From assembly GCF_004352835.1 (NCBI RefSeq), contig NZ_SJSB01000002.1, positions 248,001 to 312,000 on the forward strand: 64,000 bases of DNA, given 5' to 3'. The notes under the pieces were generated by a model. The model was given only the letters and a program-made list of their open reading frames with translations. It was not told where the DNA came from and did not search any database. This document shows, piece after piece, positions 44,284-55,239 of this stretch. Made by a program: the position numbers and the translations under genes. The stretch is from Marinomonas flavescens (GTDB lineage Bacteria > Pseudomonadota > Gammaproteobacteria > Pseudomonadales > Marinomonadaceae). Position 1 is the stretch's first letter, and each line of letters starts with the position of its first letter.

Positions 44284-45294
44284 ATGAATACGAATGTTCT
44301 GATTTGCGATGATTCCAGTGTCGCCAGAAAACAATTAGCAAAGGCATTGCCGGCTAGTTGGGATATTACTGTGGATTATGCGCAAAATGGACAGGAAGCC
44401 TTAGACATAATTATTAAGAAAAAAATTGATATTCTTTTTCTTGATTTGAACATGCCAGTAAAAGATGGATATCAAACGCTGGAAGCGTTGCAGAGCGTTG
44501 AACATGCGCCCAAAGTGCTGGTCGTGTCTAGTGATGTGCAGCTGAAAGCGGTACAGCGCGTCAAAGAATTGGGGGCTAGAGAGTTTTATAAAAAACCCAT
44601 CCAACCTGACCTCATGCAACAGTCACTCTTATCGTTAGGGTTGATGAAGCAAGAAGATCTCAATAAAAAAGCTCTTAACGTTAACCATTCTGTTGTTGAT
44701 GACTTTTCATTTTCAGAATGTCTTCAAGAAGTATCCAATATTGCGATGGGAAAAGCGGCCAGTGTGTTGGCCGATATGTTGAATGTTTTTGTTAAGTTAC
44801 CTGTGCCAAAGGTCAATATATTAGAGGTCAGTGAGTTACAGATGGCCCTAAGCTATGGTGCAAAAGACAATCAATATTCTGCCATATCTCAAGGCTTTGT
44901 TGGTTCTGGTGTTGCCTTTGAAGCCTTGCTTATTTTTAACGATACCAGCTTTTCTGATATTGCTAAGTTACTTAAGGTTTCAGGTGATATTGATTTTGAT
45001 ATGGAAGTTGAATTGCTGATGGAGGTTTCTTCTGTGTTGGTCGGGCCTTTCATGGATGCACTCGGCAAGCAATTGAACATCGACTTTAGTTTTGGACATC
45101 CTGCTTTATTGGGGCAACACGTTACCATGGCGAATCTGATTAACGAGAAAAGATCGAAATGGCGGCGCACATTAACGGTAGAAATTGTCTACGAACTTGA
45201 AAACTACAATGTGAGTTGTGACTTACTTCTACTGTTTACAGAAGAATCCGTTCCCGTACTAGAAGATTTATTATCCTATTTGGTTGAGGATTAG
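44284..45294 (+). CDS. response regulator with C-terminal CheC-like phosphatase domain
   Basis: A 336-residue fusion. The N-terminal receiver (1-120) has the phosphorylated Asp in LFLDLNMPVKDG (about 58) and Lys in FYKKPI. The C-terminal half is CheC/CheX-like: the first helix keeps the ExxN phosphatase signature (LQEVSNIAMGKAAS), while the second has EVSSVLVG with Ser for Asn. It may dephosphorylate a receiver or sense phosphorylation. It lies 2 bp before a diguanylate cyclase gene, forming a two-gene signalling unit. Confidence 0.85.
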   Translation: MNTNVLICDDSSVARKQLAKALPASWDITVDYAQNGQEALDIIIKKKIDILFLDLNMPVKDGYQTLEALQSVEHAPKVLVVSSDVQLKAVQRVKELGAREFYKKPIQPDLMQQSLLSLGLMKQEDLNKKALNVNHSVVDDFSFSECLQEVSNIAMGKAASVLADMLNVFVKLPVPKVNILEVSELQMALSYGAKDNQYSAISQGFVGSGVAFEALLIFNDTSFSDIAKLLKVSGDIDFDMEVELLMEVSSVLVGPFMDALGKQLNIDFSFGHPALLGQHVTMANLINEKRSKWRRTLTVEIVYELENYNVSCDLLLLFTEESVPVLEDLLSYLVED

Positions 45295-45296
45295 CA

Positions 45297-46250
45297 ATGA
45301 CAAACTCGATGGAAGAAATGGCAGAAATTCATTGGCTGTTTGATACACTCAACCATATTGATCTAGGGCTTGTGATAGTAGACCAGCATTACAAGGTGAT
45401 CTTGTGGAACAGTTTTATGGAAAACCACAGTGGCAAGAGTTCGTCTACGGCAAGGAATCAGTCATTATTCAGTCTTTTTCCAGATATAGATGAAGAATGG
45501 CTCAAACGTAAATTAGATAATGTAATGGCTTTGAGAACATCCATTTTTATCTCTTGGGAGCAGCGCGCCTATCTCTTTCCTTTTAATAGTTATCGCCCAA
45601 TCACAGGGCTAGCTGATTACATGTACCAAAATATTACTTTGCGTCCAATAAGTAATGTGAATGGCACTATCGAGCATGTCTGTATTACTGTTTATGATGT
45701 AACGGATGCTGCAAGTCATAAGTTGGCGTTATCTGCGGCAAACAAACAGCTCGAACAATTAAGTAAAACGGACTCTCTGACAGAATTACACAATCGAGGA
45801 AGCTTAGAGAAAGCGCTCGACATTATTTTTTCTTCTTATCAGCAGAAGCAAGAAGCGCCTCATTCTTTAGTCATGGCCGATTTGGATTTTTTCAAACATG
45901 TAAATGATAATTACGGTCATCCAGTGGGGGATATTGTGCTGAAAGAAGTGGCAAAATTGATGATAGCCTCTTCCCGTAAAGGGGACTTTGTTGGCCGTTA
46001 TGGTGGTGAAGAATTCGTTATTGTTTTGCCTAATACTGCATTAGCAGGGGCGATGAGCTTCAGTGAAAAACTGCGCAAGAAAATCGAGGCACTGACAATC
46101 AATACGGATAAGGGAGACATAAAAGTCACCATTAGTTTAGGTGTTGCACAATTAAGTCCTAAAGACCAAATGGTGTCTTCTTGGTTAATGCGAGCAGACG
46201 AGGCTTTATATAAAGCCAAAAATGCGGGGCGTAATCAAACAATGGGTTGA
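45297..46250 (+). CDS. PAS-GGDEF diguanylate cyclase
   Basis: A 317-residue cytoplasmic enzyme with an N-terminal PAS domain (about 10-140) and a GGDEF domain (about 155-315) opening KTDSLTELHNRGSLEKAL. The active site GRYGGEEF (about 238-245) is intact, and the product-inhibition site RxxD (RKGD) sits five residues before it. It should make c-di-GMP under feedback control. Translation is probably coupled to the receiver-CheC gene upstream (2-bp gap). Confidence 0.92.
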   Translation: MTNSMEEMAEIHWLFDTLNHIDLGLVIVDQHYKVILWNSFMENHSGKSSSTARNQSLFSLFPDIDEEWLKRKLDNVMALRTSIFISWEQRAYLFPFNSYRPITGLADYMYQNITLRPISNVNGTIEHVCITVYDVTDAASHKLALSAANKQLEQLSKTDSLTELHNRGSLEKALDIIFSSYQQKQEAPHSLVMADLDFFKHVNDNYGHPVGDIVLKEVAKLMIASSRKGDFVGRYGGEEFVIVLPNTALAGAMSFSEKLRKKIEALTINTDKGDIKVTISLGVAQLSPKDQMVSSWLMRADEALYKAKNAGRNQTMG

Positions 46251-46257
46251 TTAGCGT

Positions 46258-46299
46258 ACCAATAAGCCCATCAAAAGAGATTCTGATGGGCTTATTGGT
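46258..46299. terminator. long hairpin between convergent genes
   Basis: A perfect 16-bp stem: ACCAATAAGCCCATCA (46258-46273) with its complement at 46284-46299. No strong T-run follows on either strand, but the convergent location suggests a transcription stop. Confidence 0.6.
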
Positions 46300-46320
46300 G
46301 TCAGCTAATCCTAGCTCTAA

Positions 46321-47709
46321 TTAGTCTTCTTTTAGCGCTCCGAGCTGCCTCTCAATCGCCATGATCATGCGCACCGCAATGTCTTGGTTCGTCGCCGTTT
46401 CAATTCCTTGTAAACCAGGTGATGAATTAACTTCTAATAACAGCGGGCCTTTGTTAGAGCGAATCAAATCCACCCCAGCCACTTTTAGGTCCATTGCTTT
46501 AGCGGCTTTAATCGCAATTCGTTTTTCTTCTTGAGTGATTTTAATCAATTCCGCTCGCCCACCTTGATGAATATTGGCTCGAAACTCACCCGCAGCGGCG
46601 GTTCTTTGAATAGACGCGACAACTTTTCCATCAATCACAAAGCAACGTAGATCTTTACCACTGGACTCTTGGATAAACTCTTGCACCAAAATATTTGCGT
46701 TTAAGCTTTTAAATGCATTAATCACACTGTCGGCTGCTTTACGTGTTTCTGCAAGTACAACGCCTGTCCCTTGTGTACCTTCTAGTAGTTTTATAATTAA
46801 TGGCGCTCCGCCGACCATATCAATTAGGTCGCCAGTATCTAAAGGAGAGTTTGCAAAGCCTGTGGTAGGAATGTCTAGACCGCTATCCAATAATAATTGT
46901 AACGCACGCAGTTTGTCGCGAGATTGAGCAATGGCGGTTGAGTTGTTTAAACAATACACACCGAGGGATTCGAACTGGCGTAATAGGGTGCAAGCGTAAA
47001 ATGTTTTACTAGGGCGAATGCGAGGAATTACGGCATCTAAATCATTTAAAACTCGGCCGCCGCGATAGTGAATCTCCGGTGTGGTTGCGTCTAATTTCAT
47101 GTAGCAATTTTTAATGTTTAAAAATTGAATTTCATGTCCTCGTGCTTCAGCGGCTTCAATAATACGACGATTGCTGTACAAATCAGGATTACTAGCCAGT
47201 AAGCCTATTTTGAGGCCGCCTGTGCGCATCTCAGGCGCTTTGTATAAAGAAGCTAAGTCATTCTGTACTCGATCGCCTAGCAGGCAGTGACCCTCTGGGT
47301 CGACGAGAATACGACCATTCATTGCTTCGCGACCTAGCAGCATGCGGTAGCCCATGCTGTCTCTGTCAGTGAGCGTTAGTTCGACAACCCAAGATTTTTC
47401 ACCGAGTGCTAAAGAAGCGCGAATCACAGGGCGTTTTTCTTTATCGCCACTGGAGCTTTTGATGACGCGATGATCAACGATTTGCGCTTCGCAATGTACA
47501 GTGATTTTGCGGTTGTCTTGTAATGGATGAACCTCAAAACTGGTCCATTGCTCACCGTTACGTGAAAAATACTGAATATTGATCGCGTGCAAAGAAGAGG
47601 TTTTTGCGCCAGAATCGATGCGCGCTTTTACCGCCGGAATGTTAAGAGAGGAGAAGGCGCACCATTCTTCACTGCCGATGACGATTTTGGATTCATTAAG
47701 TTGATTCAT
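46321..47709 (-). CDS. RimB-RimK fusion: protease-like domain plus ATP-grasp ligase
   Basis: A 462-residue two-domain protein. The N-terminal about 145 residues are a RimB/DUF785 retropepsin-like domain with the aspartic motif RIDSGAKTSSLHA (about 31-43). Residues about 160-460 are a RimK-type ATP-grasp ligase (PTTGFANSPLD, PLIIKLLEGTQGTGVVLAE, LLLEVNSSPGLQGIE). RimK adds glutamates to ribosomal protein S6, and RimB can trim peptides; here both functions are joined. The ribosome-binding site before ATG 47709 is weak. Confidence 0.85.
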   Translation of the reverse strand: MNQLNESKIVIGSEEWCAFSSLNIPAVKARIDSGAKTSSLHAINIQYFSRNGEQWTSFEVHPLQDNRKITVHCEAQIVDHRVIKSSSGDKEKRPVIRASLALGEKSWVVELTLTDRDSMGYRMLLGREAMNGRILVDPEGHCLLGDRVQNDLASLYKAPEMRTGGLKIGLLASNPDLYSNRRIIEAAEARGHEIQFLNIKNCYMKLDATTPEIHYRGGRVLNDLDAVIPRIRPSKTFYACTLLRQFESLGVYCLNNSTAIAQSRDKLRALQLLLDSGLDIPTTGFANSPLDTGDLIDMVGGAPLIIKLLEGTQGTGVVLAETRKAADSVINAFKSLNANILVQEFIQESSGKDLRCFVIDGKVVASIQRTAAAGEFRANIHQGGRAELIKITQEEKRIAIKAAKAMDLKVAGVDLIRSNKGPLLLEVNSSPGLQGIETATNQDIAVRMIMAIERQLGALKED

Positions 47710-47947
47710 AAAACTTGGCTCTGACTAGATTGTCGATAATAGCAAAAACAAAAAAATGACGCTTGGCTTCAGTAGAAGGCGCTATCGTATTGATTGGCTT
47801 TATAGCTTAAAAAGCAAAATAGGTTAAGTTTTATTCGCTAAAAAGCGCTGATCGGAATGATTAAATGGTCAGCATAAGCACAAACTATTGTAATCGTATT
47901 GGCTGAGGCTAATATGTGCGTACTGGATTAATTTTATGGAGTCTTGA

Positions 47948-48886
47948 ATGAATGGCCAACTGATTCGCGAGTTGGAAGCGCTGGGCGGTGATATATTGCC
48001 AGCAAGTCTGAGAGAGTGTGATGAAATTGTTATTGATCAGCCAGGGTTTAAGACGCGTATCGCGTTATGGGGCGGTCATTTAGTGAGTTTTATACCTACT
48101 GGTCAAGAAGATGTGTTGTTTCAATCTTCAAATGAAGGGGCCAAAACTCGATTTGGTCGCCGCCATTTCGGTGTGCCGGTTTGTTGGCCTTGGTTTGGAG
48201 CGAACGAAAAACACAGTGACTATCCTGCTCACGGTTTAGCACGTTATTTTCGTTGGGAGCTTGCTGAGGTTGGGCGTTTTAAAAATGACGATGTGAAAAT
48301 AGTTCTTCGATTGGCGTCTGAAGAGCATCCATTGATTGAAGAAATGTGGCCACAAGCTTTTGAACTAAGACAAGTTTTTCGTTTTTCTGCCGATGGTTTC
48401 AGTATTAACTTTTCTGCCGCAAATTTATCAGAAAAATCCATGCCGGTTAGCGAAGCTCTGCATACCTATTTTCATGTAGGGGATAATAAAACCACACAGG
48501 TACATGGTCTTGATGGCGTTATCTATATCGACAAATTAGACAAAGGAGAGCGAAAACAGCAAAAAGGCATAGTGTCTCCGTTTGAATATATTGACAGTGT
48601 CTATTTAGAATCGCCTGATGTTTGTGAAATTCACGATGCAAGCTTGCAGCGAAAAATTATTGTTCGTAGCAAGGGTAGCCAAAGCACCGTTTTGTGGAAT
48701 CCTGGCCCTGAACTTGCCAAAAAACGCAGCGACATGGAAGACGAAGATTATCGTCGTTTTGTTTGCGTTGAAACCGCTAACGCCATGAATGATGCTTATG
48801 ACATTAAACCGGGTGATATGCACCAGCTTAGAGTGAGTGTATCGGTTGAGCCACTAGAGCCAGCTGAAACCACAGAATCCGTATAA
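47948..48886 (+). CDS. D-hexose-6-phosphate mutarotase (YeaD-like)
   Basis: A 312-residue aldose-1-epimerase-fold enzyme that interconverts alpha and beta hexose-6-phosphates. The FGVPVCWPWFG block (about 75-85), the catalytic histidine in EALHTYFHVGD (about 177) and the VLWNPGPELAKKRSDMEDEDY stretch (in parts) are typical of the YeaD group. GGAG precedes the ATG. It is divergent from the RimB-RimK gene and ends before a strong terminator. Confidence 0.9.
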   Translation: MNGQLIRELEALGGDILPASLRECDEIVIDQPGFKTRIALWGGHLVSFIPTGQEDVLFQSSNEGAKTRFGRRHFGVPVCWPWFGANEKHSDYPAHGLARYFRWELAEVGRFKNDDVKIVLRLASEEHPLIEEMWPQAFELRQVFRFSADGFSINFSAANLSEKSMPVSEALHTYFHVGDNKTTQVHGLDGVIYIDKLDKGERKQQKGIVSPFEYIDSVYLESPDVCEIHDASLQRKIIVRSKGSQSTVLWNPGPELAKKRSDMEDEDYRRFVCVETANAMNDAYDIKPGDMHQLRVSVSVEPLEPAETTESV

Positions 48887-48954
48887 GCATTACTGTTTTA
48901 GGGGGATGGTGTCACTCTCACAATCAAGCCCTCAGAATGAAATACTTGTTATAG

Positions 48955-48999
48955 AAAAGCCCTCAATCGTCAGATTATCCAACGATTGAGGGCTTTTTT
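48955..48999 (+). terminator. intrinsic terminator after the mutarotase gene
   Basis: A perfect stem of about 16 bp: AAAAGCCCTCAATCGT (48955-48970) with its complement at 48982-48997, ending in a run of T's. Confidence 0.88.
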
Positions 49000-49035
49000 C
49001 TTTGTTCAATATATTTTTCGACACTGCTCAATAGA

Positions 49036-49812
49036 TTAATCGATGTTGTATTCCATGATTAAAGGGGCGTGGTCAGAAAAACGCTGACCTTTATAGACGC
49101 TACCGCCTTGAATTAAATGCTTAATTCCGGGTGTCGCGATTTGATAATCCAAACGACCGCCTTCATCTAATTTCCAGGCGCGTTCGTAATCTGGCCACCA
49201 GGTATATTGCTTGTCTTGCTTATTAACCTGACGAAAGGCGTCAATGTATTCGAGCTCGTTGAAAATTTCGTTAATCCATTTGCGTTCTTCCGCTAAAAAG
49301 CCGGAGTTACGCTGATTTACGAACCAGCTACTAACATCAATGGGCGACCGAGCAACATTGGCTGTTCCGCAAAAAATGAATTCACGACGCTTGCGGCGAG
49401 TTTTTATTAAATGGTTTTTAAATCCTTCCATAAAGCGATATTTATGCTGTTGAAGCATGTCTTCGTGGTTGGAGCCATGAGGTGTTAGGAAAGCGCCAAT
49501 GCTTACCTTTTCGAAATCCGCTTGGATAAAGCGTCCTTCAAAGTCACACTCAGGAAACCCCATGCCAGTCATGATAGCTTTTGGCATGGTTTTACAATAA
49601 ATGGCCACACCTGCTTGCTCGGGGTCTTCCATCGAGTCAAAAAAGTAAGTGTTGTATCCAGGTGGGAAGAAGACACTGTCGTTTAGGCTTCTTTCGTCTG
49701 CCTGAATATCTTGTAGACAAACAACATCCGGGTCCTGGCGAACCATCCATTCAAAAAAGCCGCGATCGGCAGCTTGTCTTATACCGTTTACATTAAGACT
49801 GATGACCTTCAT
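49036..49812 (-). CDS. crc: Crc-type catabolite repression control protein (ExoIII fold)
   Basis: A 258-residue exonuclease-III-fold protein that matches Pseudomonas Crc as remembered (NVNGIRQAADRG, KTRRKRREFIFCG, QYTWWPDYERA). Crc works with Hfq in translational repression and is not a nuclease. Catalytic residues of ExoIII are altered: LQDIQ instead of LQE, and CGTANVA instead of GDxN. The C-terminal FSDHAPL keeps the ExoIII pattern, where P. aeruginosa Crc has SQH. It is divergent from pyrE, exactly as in Pseudomonas. Confidence 0.88.
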   Translation of the reverse strand: MKVISLNVNGIRQAADRGFFEWMVRQDPDVVCLQDIQADERSLNDSVFFPPGYNTYFFDSMEDPEQAGVAIYCKTMPKAIMTGMGFPECDFEGRFIQADFEKVSIGAFLTPHGSNHEDMLQQHKYRFMEGFKNHLIKTRRKRREFIFCGTANVARSPIDVSSWFVNQRNSGFLAEERKWINEIFNELEYIDAFRQVNKQDKQYTWWPDYERAWKLDEGGRLDYQIATPGIKHLIQGGSVYKGQRFSDHAPLIMEYNID

Positions 49813-49928
49813 TTCTGGTCCCTACAATTCCTAGCCGTGTGTTATATTAGCGCCTATCCAATGTTGGCATGGCTTCGCTCGTTCTTGGCGGCGCTTTGTT
49901 CTATTTTTAAAATCTATCTGGAGTCGGC

Positions 49929-50582
49929 ATGAAACCTTACCAAAAAGAGTTTATCGAGTTCGCCATCGAGCAAAATGTGTTGCGTTTTGGCGAATTTACA
50001 CTTAAATCTGGCCGTGTAAGCCCTTACTTCTTTAATGCTGGCTTATTTAATTCCGGCCAAGCGTTAGCAAAGTTAGGTCGCTTTTATGCGGCCGCATTAA
50101 TGGAAGCAAATATTCCATTTGATGTTTTATTCGGTCCTGCTTACAAGGGCATTCCCCTTGCAACCACCACCGCTGTTGCTCTGTTCGATCACCATAACGT
50201 GGATACTCCTTACGTCTTTAACCGTAAAGAAGCAAAAGCCCACGGAGAAGGTGGATCACTCGTTGGCGCTCCTTTGGCTGGCAACGTCATGATTATTGAT
50301 GACGTTATCACTGCAGGCACTGCCATTCGAGAAGTTATGGCCATTATTCAAGATGCGAAAGCCGCACCCGCTGGCGTATTGATCGCATTAGACCGTCAAG
50401 AGCGTGGTCAAGGCGAATTATCTGCCATTCAAGAAGTCGAACGTGACTTCGGTATGCCTGTCGTTAGTATCGTTTCGCTTAATGACATAATGACTTACTT
50501 AGCAGAACAAGCAACCCCTGAATTTGCGGAGTATCTTGATACTGTTAAAGCTTATCGTCAGCAGTATGGTATCGAATCTTAA
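49929..50582 (+). CDS. pyrE: orotate phosphoribosyltransferase
   Basis: A 217-residue enzyme that makes OMP from orotate and PRPP. The PRPP-binding loop [16 protein letters not shown] (about 122-137) and the N-terminal [19 protein letters not shown] block are complete. GGAG precedes ATG 49929. It is divergent from crc and convergent with slmA, and works with pyrB and pyrC' (19431-21714) in the de novo pathway. Confidence 0.95.
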   Translation: MKPYQKEFIEFAIEQNVLRFGEFTLKSGRVSPYFFNAGLFNSGQALAKLGRFYAAALMEANIPFDVLFGPAYKGIPLATTTAVALFDHHNVDTPYVFNRKEAKAHGEGGSLVGAPLAGNVMIIDDVITAGTAIREVMAIIQDAKAAPAGVLIALDRQERGQGELSAIQEVERDFGMPVVSIVSLNDIMTYLAEQATPEFAEYLDTVKAYRQQYGIES

Positions 50583-50627
50583 TCGAACCATGTTCAGCTC
50601 AGTGTCTGGGGCTCTTTTGTCCCAGTG

Positions 50628-51221
50628 CTAGCGATTGAGCATAAGTGTTTTTTCTAATGCCGACCATTGCTCAGACCAAACTTCTGTCGGCCTCACCTTA
50701 AATTCACTGCGCACGTAATGGCGGATTTTTCCTTCAATTACTGCCAGTAAAAAGTTAGCACAAGGTGCCACTCCCATAACCGGTCGCAAACCTTGTTTTA
50801 AATCGGCTTCACGCATTACCTGTTTGAGTTGGGTTTCAATTCGGTCGAACAATTGTGCGATACGAATTCTTAGTCTTTCTGTTTCACCAGCGAGGGCATC
50901 GGCTGTTAGTAGTCGACACATCCCAGGATTGTGCTCTGAAAAGCCTAAAATCAACGTCAGAATCATCTCAATGCGAGCTAACACGTCGCTTTCGTCTTTT
51001 ACGATTCTATGGATGCGAGAAAAAAGCGATTCTTCAATAAATTCGATTAAGCCTTCAAACATCTTCGCTTTGCTTGGGAAATGGCGATACAAAGCCGCTT
51101 CTGATACACCAACCTGCTTGGCCAATGCCGCAGTCGTGATACGAGCGCCAGGGCTACTTTCTAGCATTTGAGCTAAAGATTGCAGTATCTGTGTTCGACG
51201 ATCGCTTTTCTTGTTGCTCAT
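50628..51221 (-). CDS. slmA: nucleoid occlusion factor SlmA
   Basis: A 197-residue TetR-type protein that binds specific chromosomal sites and stops FtsZ rings forming over the nucleoid. It opens [20 protein letters not shown] and has the family [23 protein letters not shown] (about 30-49). ATG 51221 fits the family; the longer reading to 51245 adds eight unrelated residues. It lies between pyrE and argB. Confidence 0.93.
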   Translation of the reverse strand: MSNKKSDRRTQILQSLAQMLESSPGARITTAALAKQVGVSEAALYRHFPSKAKMFEGLIEFIEESLFSRIHRIVKDESDVLARIEMILTLILGFSEHNPGMCRLLTADALAGETERLRIRIAQLFDRIETQLKQVMREADLKQGLRPVMGVAPCANFLLAVIEGKIRHYVRSEFKVRPTEVWSEQWSALEKTLMLNR

Positions 51222-51270
51222 TTGACTGTCCAGTTCCCAAACCAATTATTGTTAGTATGCAGTACTAAGG

Positions 51271-52257
<987 letters not shown>

Positions 52258-52259
52258 TT

Positions 52260-52287
52260 AAAATAATTTATTGAGTTGCTGCGTCAA
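52260..52287 (-). promoter_or_regulatory. candidate argB promoter
   Basis: On the minus strand, -35 TTGACG (52282-52287) and -10 TATTTT (52260-52265) are 16 bp apart, giving a leader of about 75 nt. The 331-bp gap 52180-52510 shows no other gene; P. aeruginosa has algC in this position between dut and argB. Confidence 0.5.
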
Positions 52288-52460
52288 ACGATGATTGTTC
52301 ATGGTCAGTGACGAGTGTAAGCAACCACTTAGGGTTGAAATAATAGCCTGAACCAAAGCGATTAACTATAGAAATTTGTATGAAAATTACGAAGTGAGGG
52401 CTTAAAAACTAAATTTAGTTACGGTTCTGAAATATGGGTGAGAGAATCAGTAGAGAAAGT

Positions 52461-52491
52461 GCGAAAAGATGAGAAAAACTCACCTTTTCGT
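52461..52491. terminator. hairpin downstream of dut
   Basis: GCGAAAAGATGAG (52461-52473) pairs with CTCACCTTTTCGT (52479-52491) with one mismatch and an A/T loop. No strong T-run follows, so termination of dut transcripts is only possible. Confidence 0.4.
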
Positions 52492-52510
52492 ACTGTTTTG
52501 TGTCTAAAAA

Positions 52511-52969
52511 TTACTTAGTGCCGGTGTGACCAAACCCACCTTCGCCGCGCTCGGTGCTTTCAAACTCAGTCACGATATTAAATTCAGCTTGAACAACAGG
52601 CACTAGTACCAATTGTGCGACGCGTTCACCTGGTTCTATGGTGAAAGATATGTGTCCGCGATTCCAGCAAGAGATCATTAGCTCGCCTTGGTAGTCTGAG
52701 TCGATTAGGCCAACAAGGTTACCAAGTACAATTCCGTGTTTATGACCAAGCCCTGAACGAGGCAGAAGGATTGCCGCCAAGCTAGGATCTTCGATATAAA
52801 TAGACAATCCAGTCGGTAACAATGTGGTGTCGCCCGGAGCTAATTCAATCGCTTTATCTAGACAAGCGCGAAGGTCAAGTCCAGCAGAACCTTCGGTTGC
52901 GTAAGTTGGAAGAGGGATTTCTTTGCCGATTTTGTCGCTAAGAATTTTTAACTGAATAGCTTGTTTCAT
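52511..52969 (-). CDS. dut: dUTP diphosphatase
   Basis: A 152-residue trimeric dUTPase that converts dUTP to dUMP. Motifs in order: SAGLDLRA (about 26), [20 protein letters not shown] (about 74-93), the catalytic Asp in [10 protein letters not shown], and the C-terminal arm [10 protein letters not shown]. The reading up to 53083 overlaps coaBC and is ignored; ATG 52969 matches the family length. It follows coaBC closely, as in most gammaproteobacteria. Confidence 0.95.
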   Translation of the reverse strand: MKQAIQLKILSDKIGKEIPLPTYATEGSAGLDLRACLDKAIELAPGDTTLLPTGLSIYIEDPSLAAILLPRSGLGHKHGIVLGNLVGLIDSDYQGELMISCWNRGHISFTIEPGERVAQLVLVPVVQAEFNIVTEFESTERGEGGFGHTGTK

Positions 52970-52998
52970 AGTCTTCACTTTATTTTGTAAGTAGGGAT

Positions 52999-54222
52999 TT
53001 AATGGGTTGAGTGAGTGTATTGTAGAATCAGATTCACTAACTCCGTGGCTAATGCTGTTTTTGCTGCTTTGGCCGGAAACCAAGTGTCGTTTTTAGTAAT
53101 GACTGTGACTTGGTTTTCGTCTTGATTAAAGCCAATGTCGGAGCGAGACACATCGTTTGCGATGATTATGTCTAACCCTTTGCTGTCTAGTTTACCTTTC
53201 GCGTATTCGATGACGTTCTGTGTTTCTGCAGCAAACCCCACCATGATTCTTGCTCGCTTATCTTTGGCGAGCGTCGCAATGATGTCAGGATTTTTGATCA
53301 AGGTCAGCTGCAATTCATCCGTATTACTTTGCTTTTTCATTTTTTGATCGCAGGCTTGCTTCATTTTAAAGTCTGCGACGGCAGCAGCACCGATAAAAAC
53401 ATCGGCTTGTTGAGCCATTGCTGTTTCACACGCAGCGAGCATATCATCGGCGCTTTTAACGGAAATAAGCGTGACACCTGCCGGTACAGGAACTTGCACT
53501 GGGCCGCTAATTAGCGTCACTTTTGCGCCACGATCAAGTGCCGCTTGAGCGAGTGAATAGCCCATTTTCCCTGAACTGTGATTACTAATAAAGCGAACTG
53601 GATCAATAGCTTCCATGGTTGGACCTGCTGTAATTACCCAATGTTGGTTAGCCAGGTCTTGTGTCATAAATGAGGGGTTAAAATAAGCATCAATAGCCTC
53701 AAAAATGTCACGAGGTTCACTCATACGTCCAGGACCTATGTCACCACAAGCTTGGGCACCATCGGCAGGGCCAATGCTCAATACGCCTCGTTTAGCTAAT
53801 AACGCCGTATTATGTTGAGTGGCAGGGTGCTTCCACATGGCTTGGTTCATTGCTGGAGCGAGCAAAACAGGGGATTCGGTAGCGAGGCATAACGTGCTTA
53901 ATAAATCATTGGCCATGCCTTGTGCGTAACGCGCCATAAAATCTGCGGAAGCAGGGGCGAGAACGATTAAATCGGCCCATTTAGCCAGCTCAATGTGTCC
54001 CATTCCGGCTTCGGCATTAGGATCTAATAAAGTACTGCGCACGGCGTGACCTGATACGGCTTGCAAAGTCATTTCTGTGACAAACGCTTTTGCGCCTTCT
54101 GTCAGCACAACTTGAACCTCTGCGCCTGCTTTTGTTAATAAGCGAATGAGCTCGATGCTTTTGTACGCAGCGATACCGCCCGTAATGCCTAATAGAATAT
54201 TTTGTTTCGCTAGGTTTGACAT
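52999..54222 (-). CDS. coaBC: bifunctional phosphopantothenoylcysteine decarboxylase/synthetase
   Basis: A 407-residue fusion for coenzyme A synthesis. CoaC (1-190) has the flavin loop [18 protein letters not shown], the [12 protein letters not shown] clamp and the reactive Cys in [12 protein letters not shown]. CoaB (about 195-405) opens [19 protein letters not shown] and has the synthetase motif IMVGFAAET. It works with coaD at 25406. The start ATG 54222 follows TTTGAGAAG. Confidence 0.95.
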   Translation of the reverse strand: MSNLAKQNILLGITGGIAAYKSIELIRLLTKAGAEVQVVLTEGAKAFVTEMTLQAVSGHAVRSTLLDPNAEAGMGHIELAKWADLIVLAPASADFMARYAQGMANDLLSTLCLATESPVLLAPAMNQAMWKHPATQHNTALLAKRGVLSIGPADGAQACGDIGPGRMSEPRDIFEAIDAYFNPSFMTQDLANQHWVITAGPTMEAIDPVRFISNHSSGKMGYSLAQAALDRGAKVTLISGPVQVPVPAGVTLISVKSADDMLAACETAMAQQADVFIGAAAVADFKMKQACDQKMKKQSNTDELQLTLIKNPDIIATLAKDKRARIMVGFAAETQNVIEYAKGKLDSKGLDIIIANDVSRSDIGFNQDENQVTVITKNDTWFPAKAAKTALATELVNLILQYTHSTH

Positions 54223-54418
54223 ATAAAACTTCTCAATTCAAATCGATAGCCGATTTACAGGCTAGACTAGTATATAAAAGCAATAACGTAAGGCAGGAAG
54301 CCGCTAACGTTAATCTCCGTTTTTATTAGGAAAACTGAAAGTGTGTTTTCCATAATTAAAGCAGTGAGACGCCTGTCTTTAAAGTGGTGCAAGATTAACA
54401 TGGATCAAGGAGTAGATC

Positions 54419-55096
54419 ATGAGTATTAAACACTGGCCAGAGCAAGAAAGACCACGCGAAAAACTCATTCATCAAGGTGCTGAGGCATTAAGTGATGCAG
54501 AGTTGTTGGCTATCTTTCTTCGTACTGGCACTCAAGGAATCAGCGCCGTTGAGCTTGCTAGGCAAGTATTGACCCAGTTTGGCGGATTACGTTCCCTTCT
54601 ATCCGCCAGTCGAGAAGATTTTTGTAAAGGCTTTGGGCTCGGTGATGCAAAGTATACTCAGTTGCAGGCGGTCTTAGAAATGTCTAAGCGTCATCTGCAA
54701 GAGCAGTTGAAGCGTGAAACCGTGTTTAGCAGTGCTGAGCATGTCCGGCATTATCTGTCCGCACAGTTGCGTCACTCTCAGCGTGAAGTGTTTGCTGTTT
54801 TATTTTTAGACAGCCAGCACCGACTGATTCGTTATCAAGAGCTGTTTATGGGCACAATTGATGCGGCGGCGGTTTATCCTCGTGAAGTGGTGAAAGCCGC
54901 TTTGCAATATAACGCTGCCGCCGTGATCCTAGCGCACAATCATCCAAGTGGTGTGGCCGAGCCGAGTCAGGCCGATATTTCGATTACATCTAGAATCAAG
55001 CAGGCGTTGGATTTAGTCGATGTGCGTTTGTTGGATCATTTTGTTGTGGGAGATGGCGTGCCAGTGTCGCTTGCTGAAAGAGGCATGATATCGTGA
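54419..55096 (+). CDS. radC: RadC-family JAB/MPN domain protein
   Basis: A 225-residue protein with an N-terminal helix-hairpin-helix (about 45-75) and a JAMM metal-binding domain with [14 protein letters not shown] (about 174-187). Once considered a DNA-repair gene, its role is unresolved. AAGGAG precedes the ATG. It is divergent from coaBC and upstream of rpmB, the standard gammaproteobacterial order. Confidence 0.93.
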   Translation: MSIKHWPEQERPREKLIHQGAEALSDAELLAIFLRTGTQGISAVELARQVLTQFGGLRSLLSASREDFCKGFGLGDAKYTQLQAVLEMSKRHLQEQLKRETVFSSAEHVRHYLSAQLRHSQREVFAVLFLDSQHRLIRYQELFMGTIDAAAVYPREVVKAALQYNAAAVILAHNHPSGVAEPSQADISITSRIKQALDLVDVRLLDHFVVGDGVPVSLAERGMIS

Positions 55097-55167
55097 TGAT
55101 GTGGCGATGAGCTTAAAGTGTTGTACTGATGATTTCATCGGCTTATTTGGTGTTTTTTTGCTTTTTT

Positions 55168-55200
55168 AACGACGAACTTTTGAAAGTTGATCGTTTTTTT
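55168..55200 (+). terminator. intrinsic terminator after radC
   Basis: A stem built from AACGA/TCGTT and AACTTT/AAAGTT with small internal loops (55168-55195), followed by T's. Confidence 0.7.
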
Positions 55201-55210
55201 AACAAAATAT

Positions 55211-55239
55211 TTGCTCAGGGCTCTTGCTTATGGGAGAAT
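55211..55239 (+). promoter_or_regulatory. rpmB-rpmG promoter
   Basis: -35 TTGCTC (55211-55216) and -10 GAGAAT (55234-55239) with a 17-bp spacer and a GC-rich discriminator (GCGCGCC), as expected for ribosomal protein genes. The untranslated leader is about 110 nt. Confidence 0.5.

Noticed and set aside
52970-53083. extended N-terminus of dUTPase overlapping coaBC
   Set aside because: The extra residues do not match the family and overlap the coaBC coding region; ATG 52969 gives the normal length.
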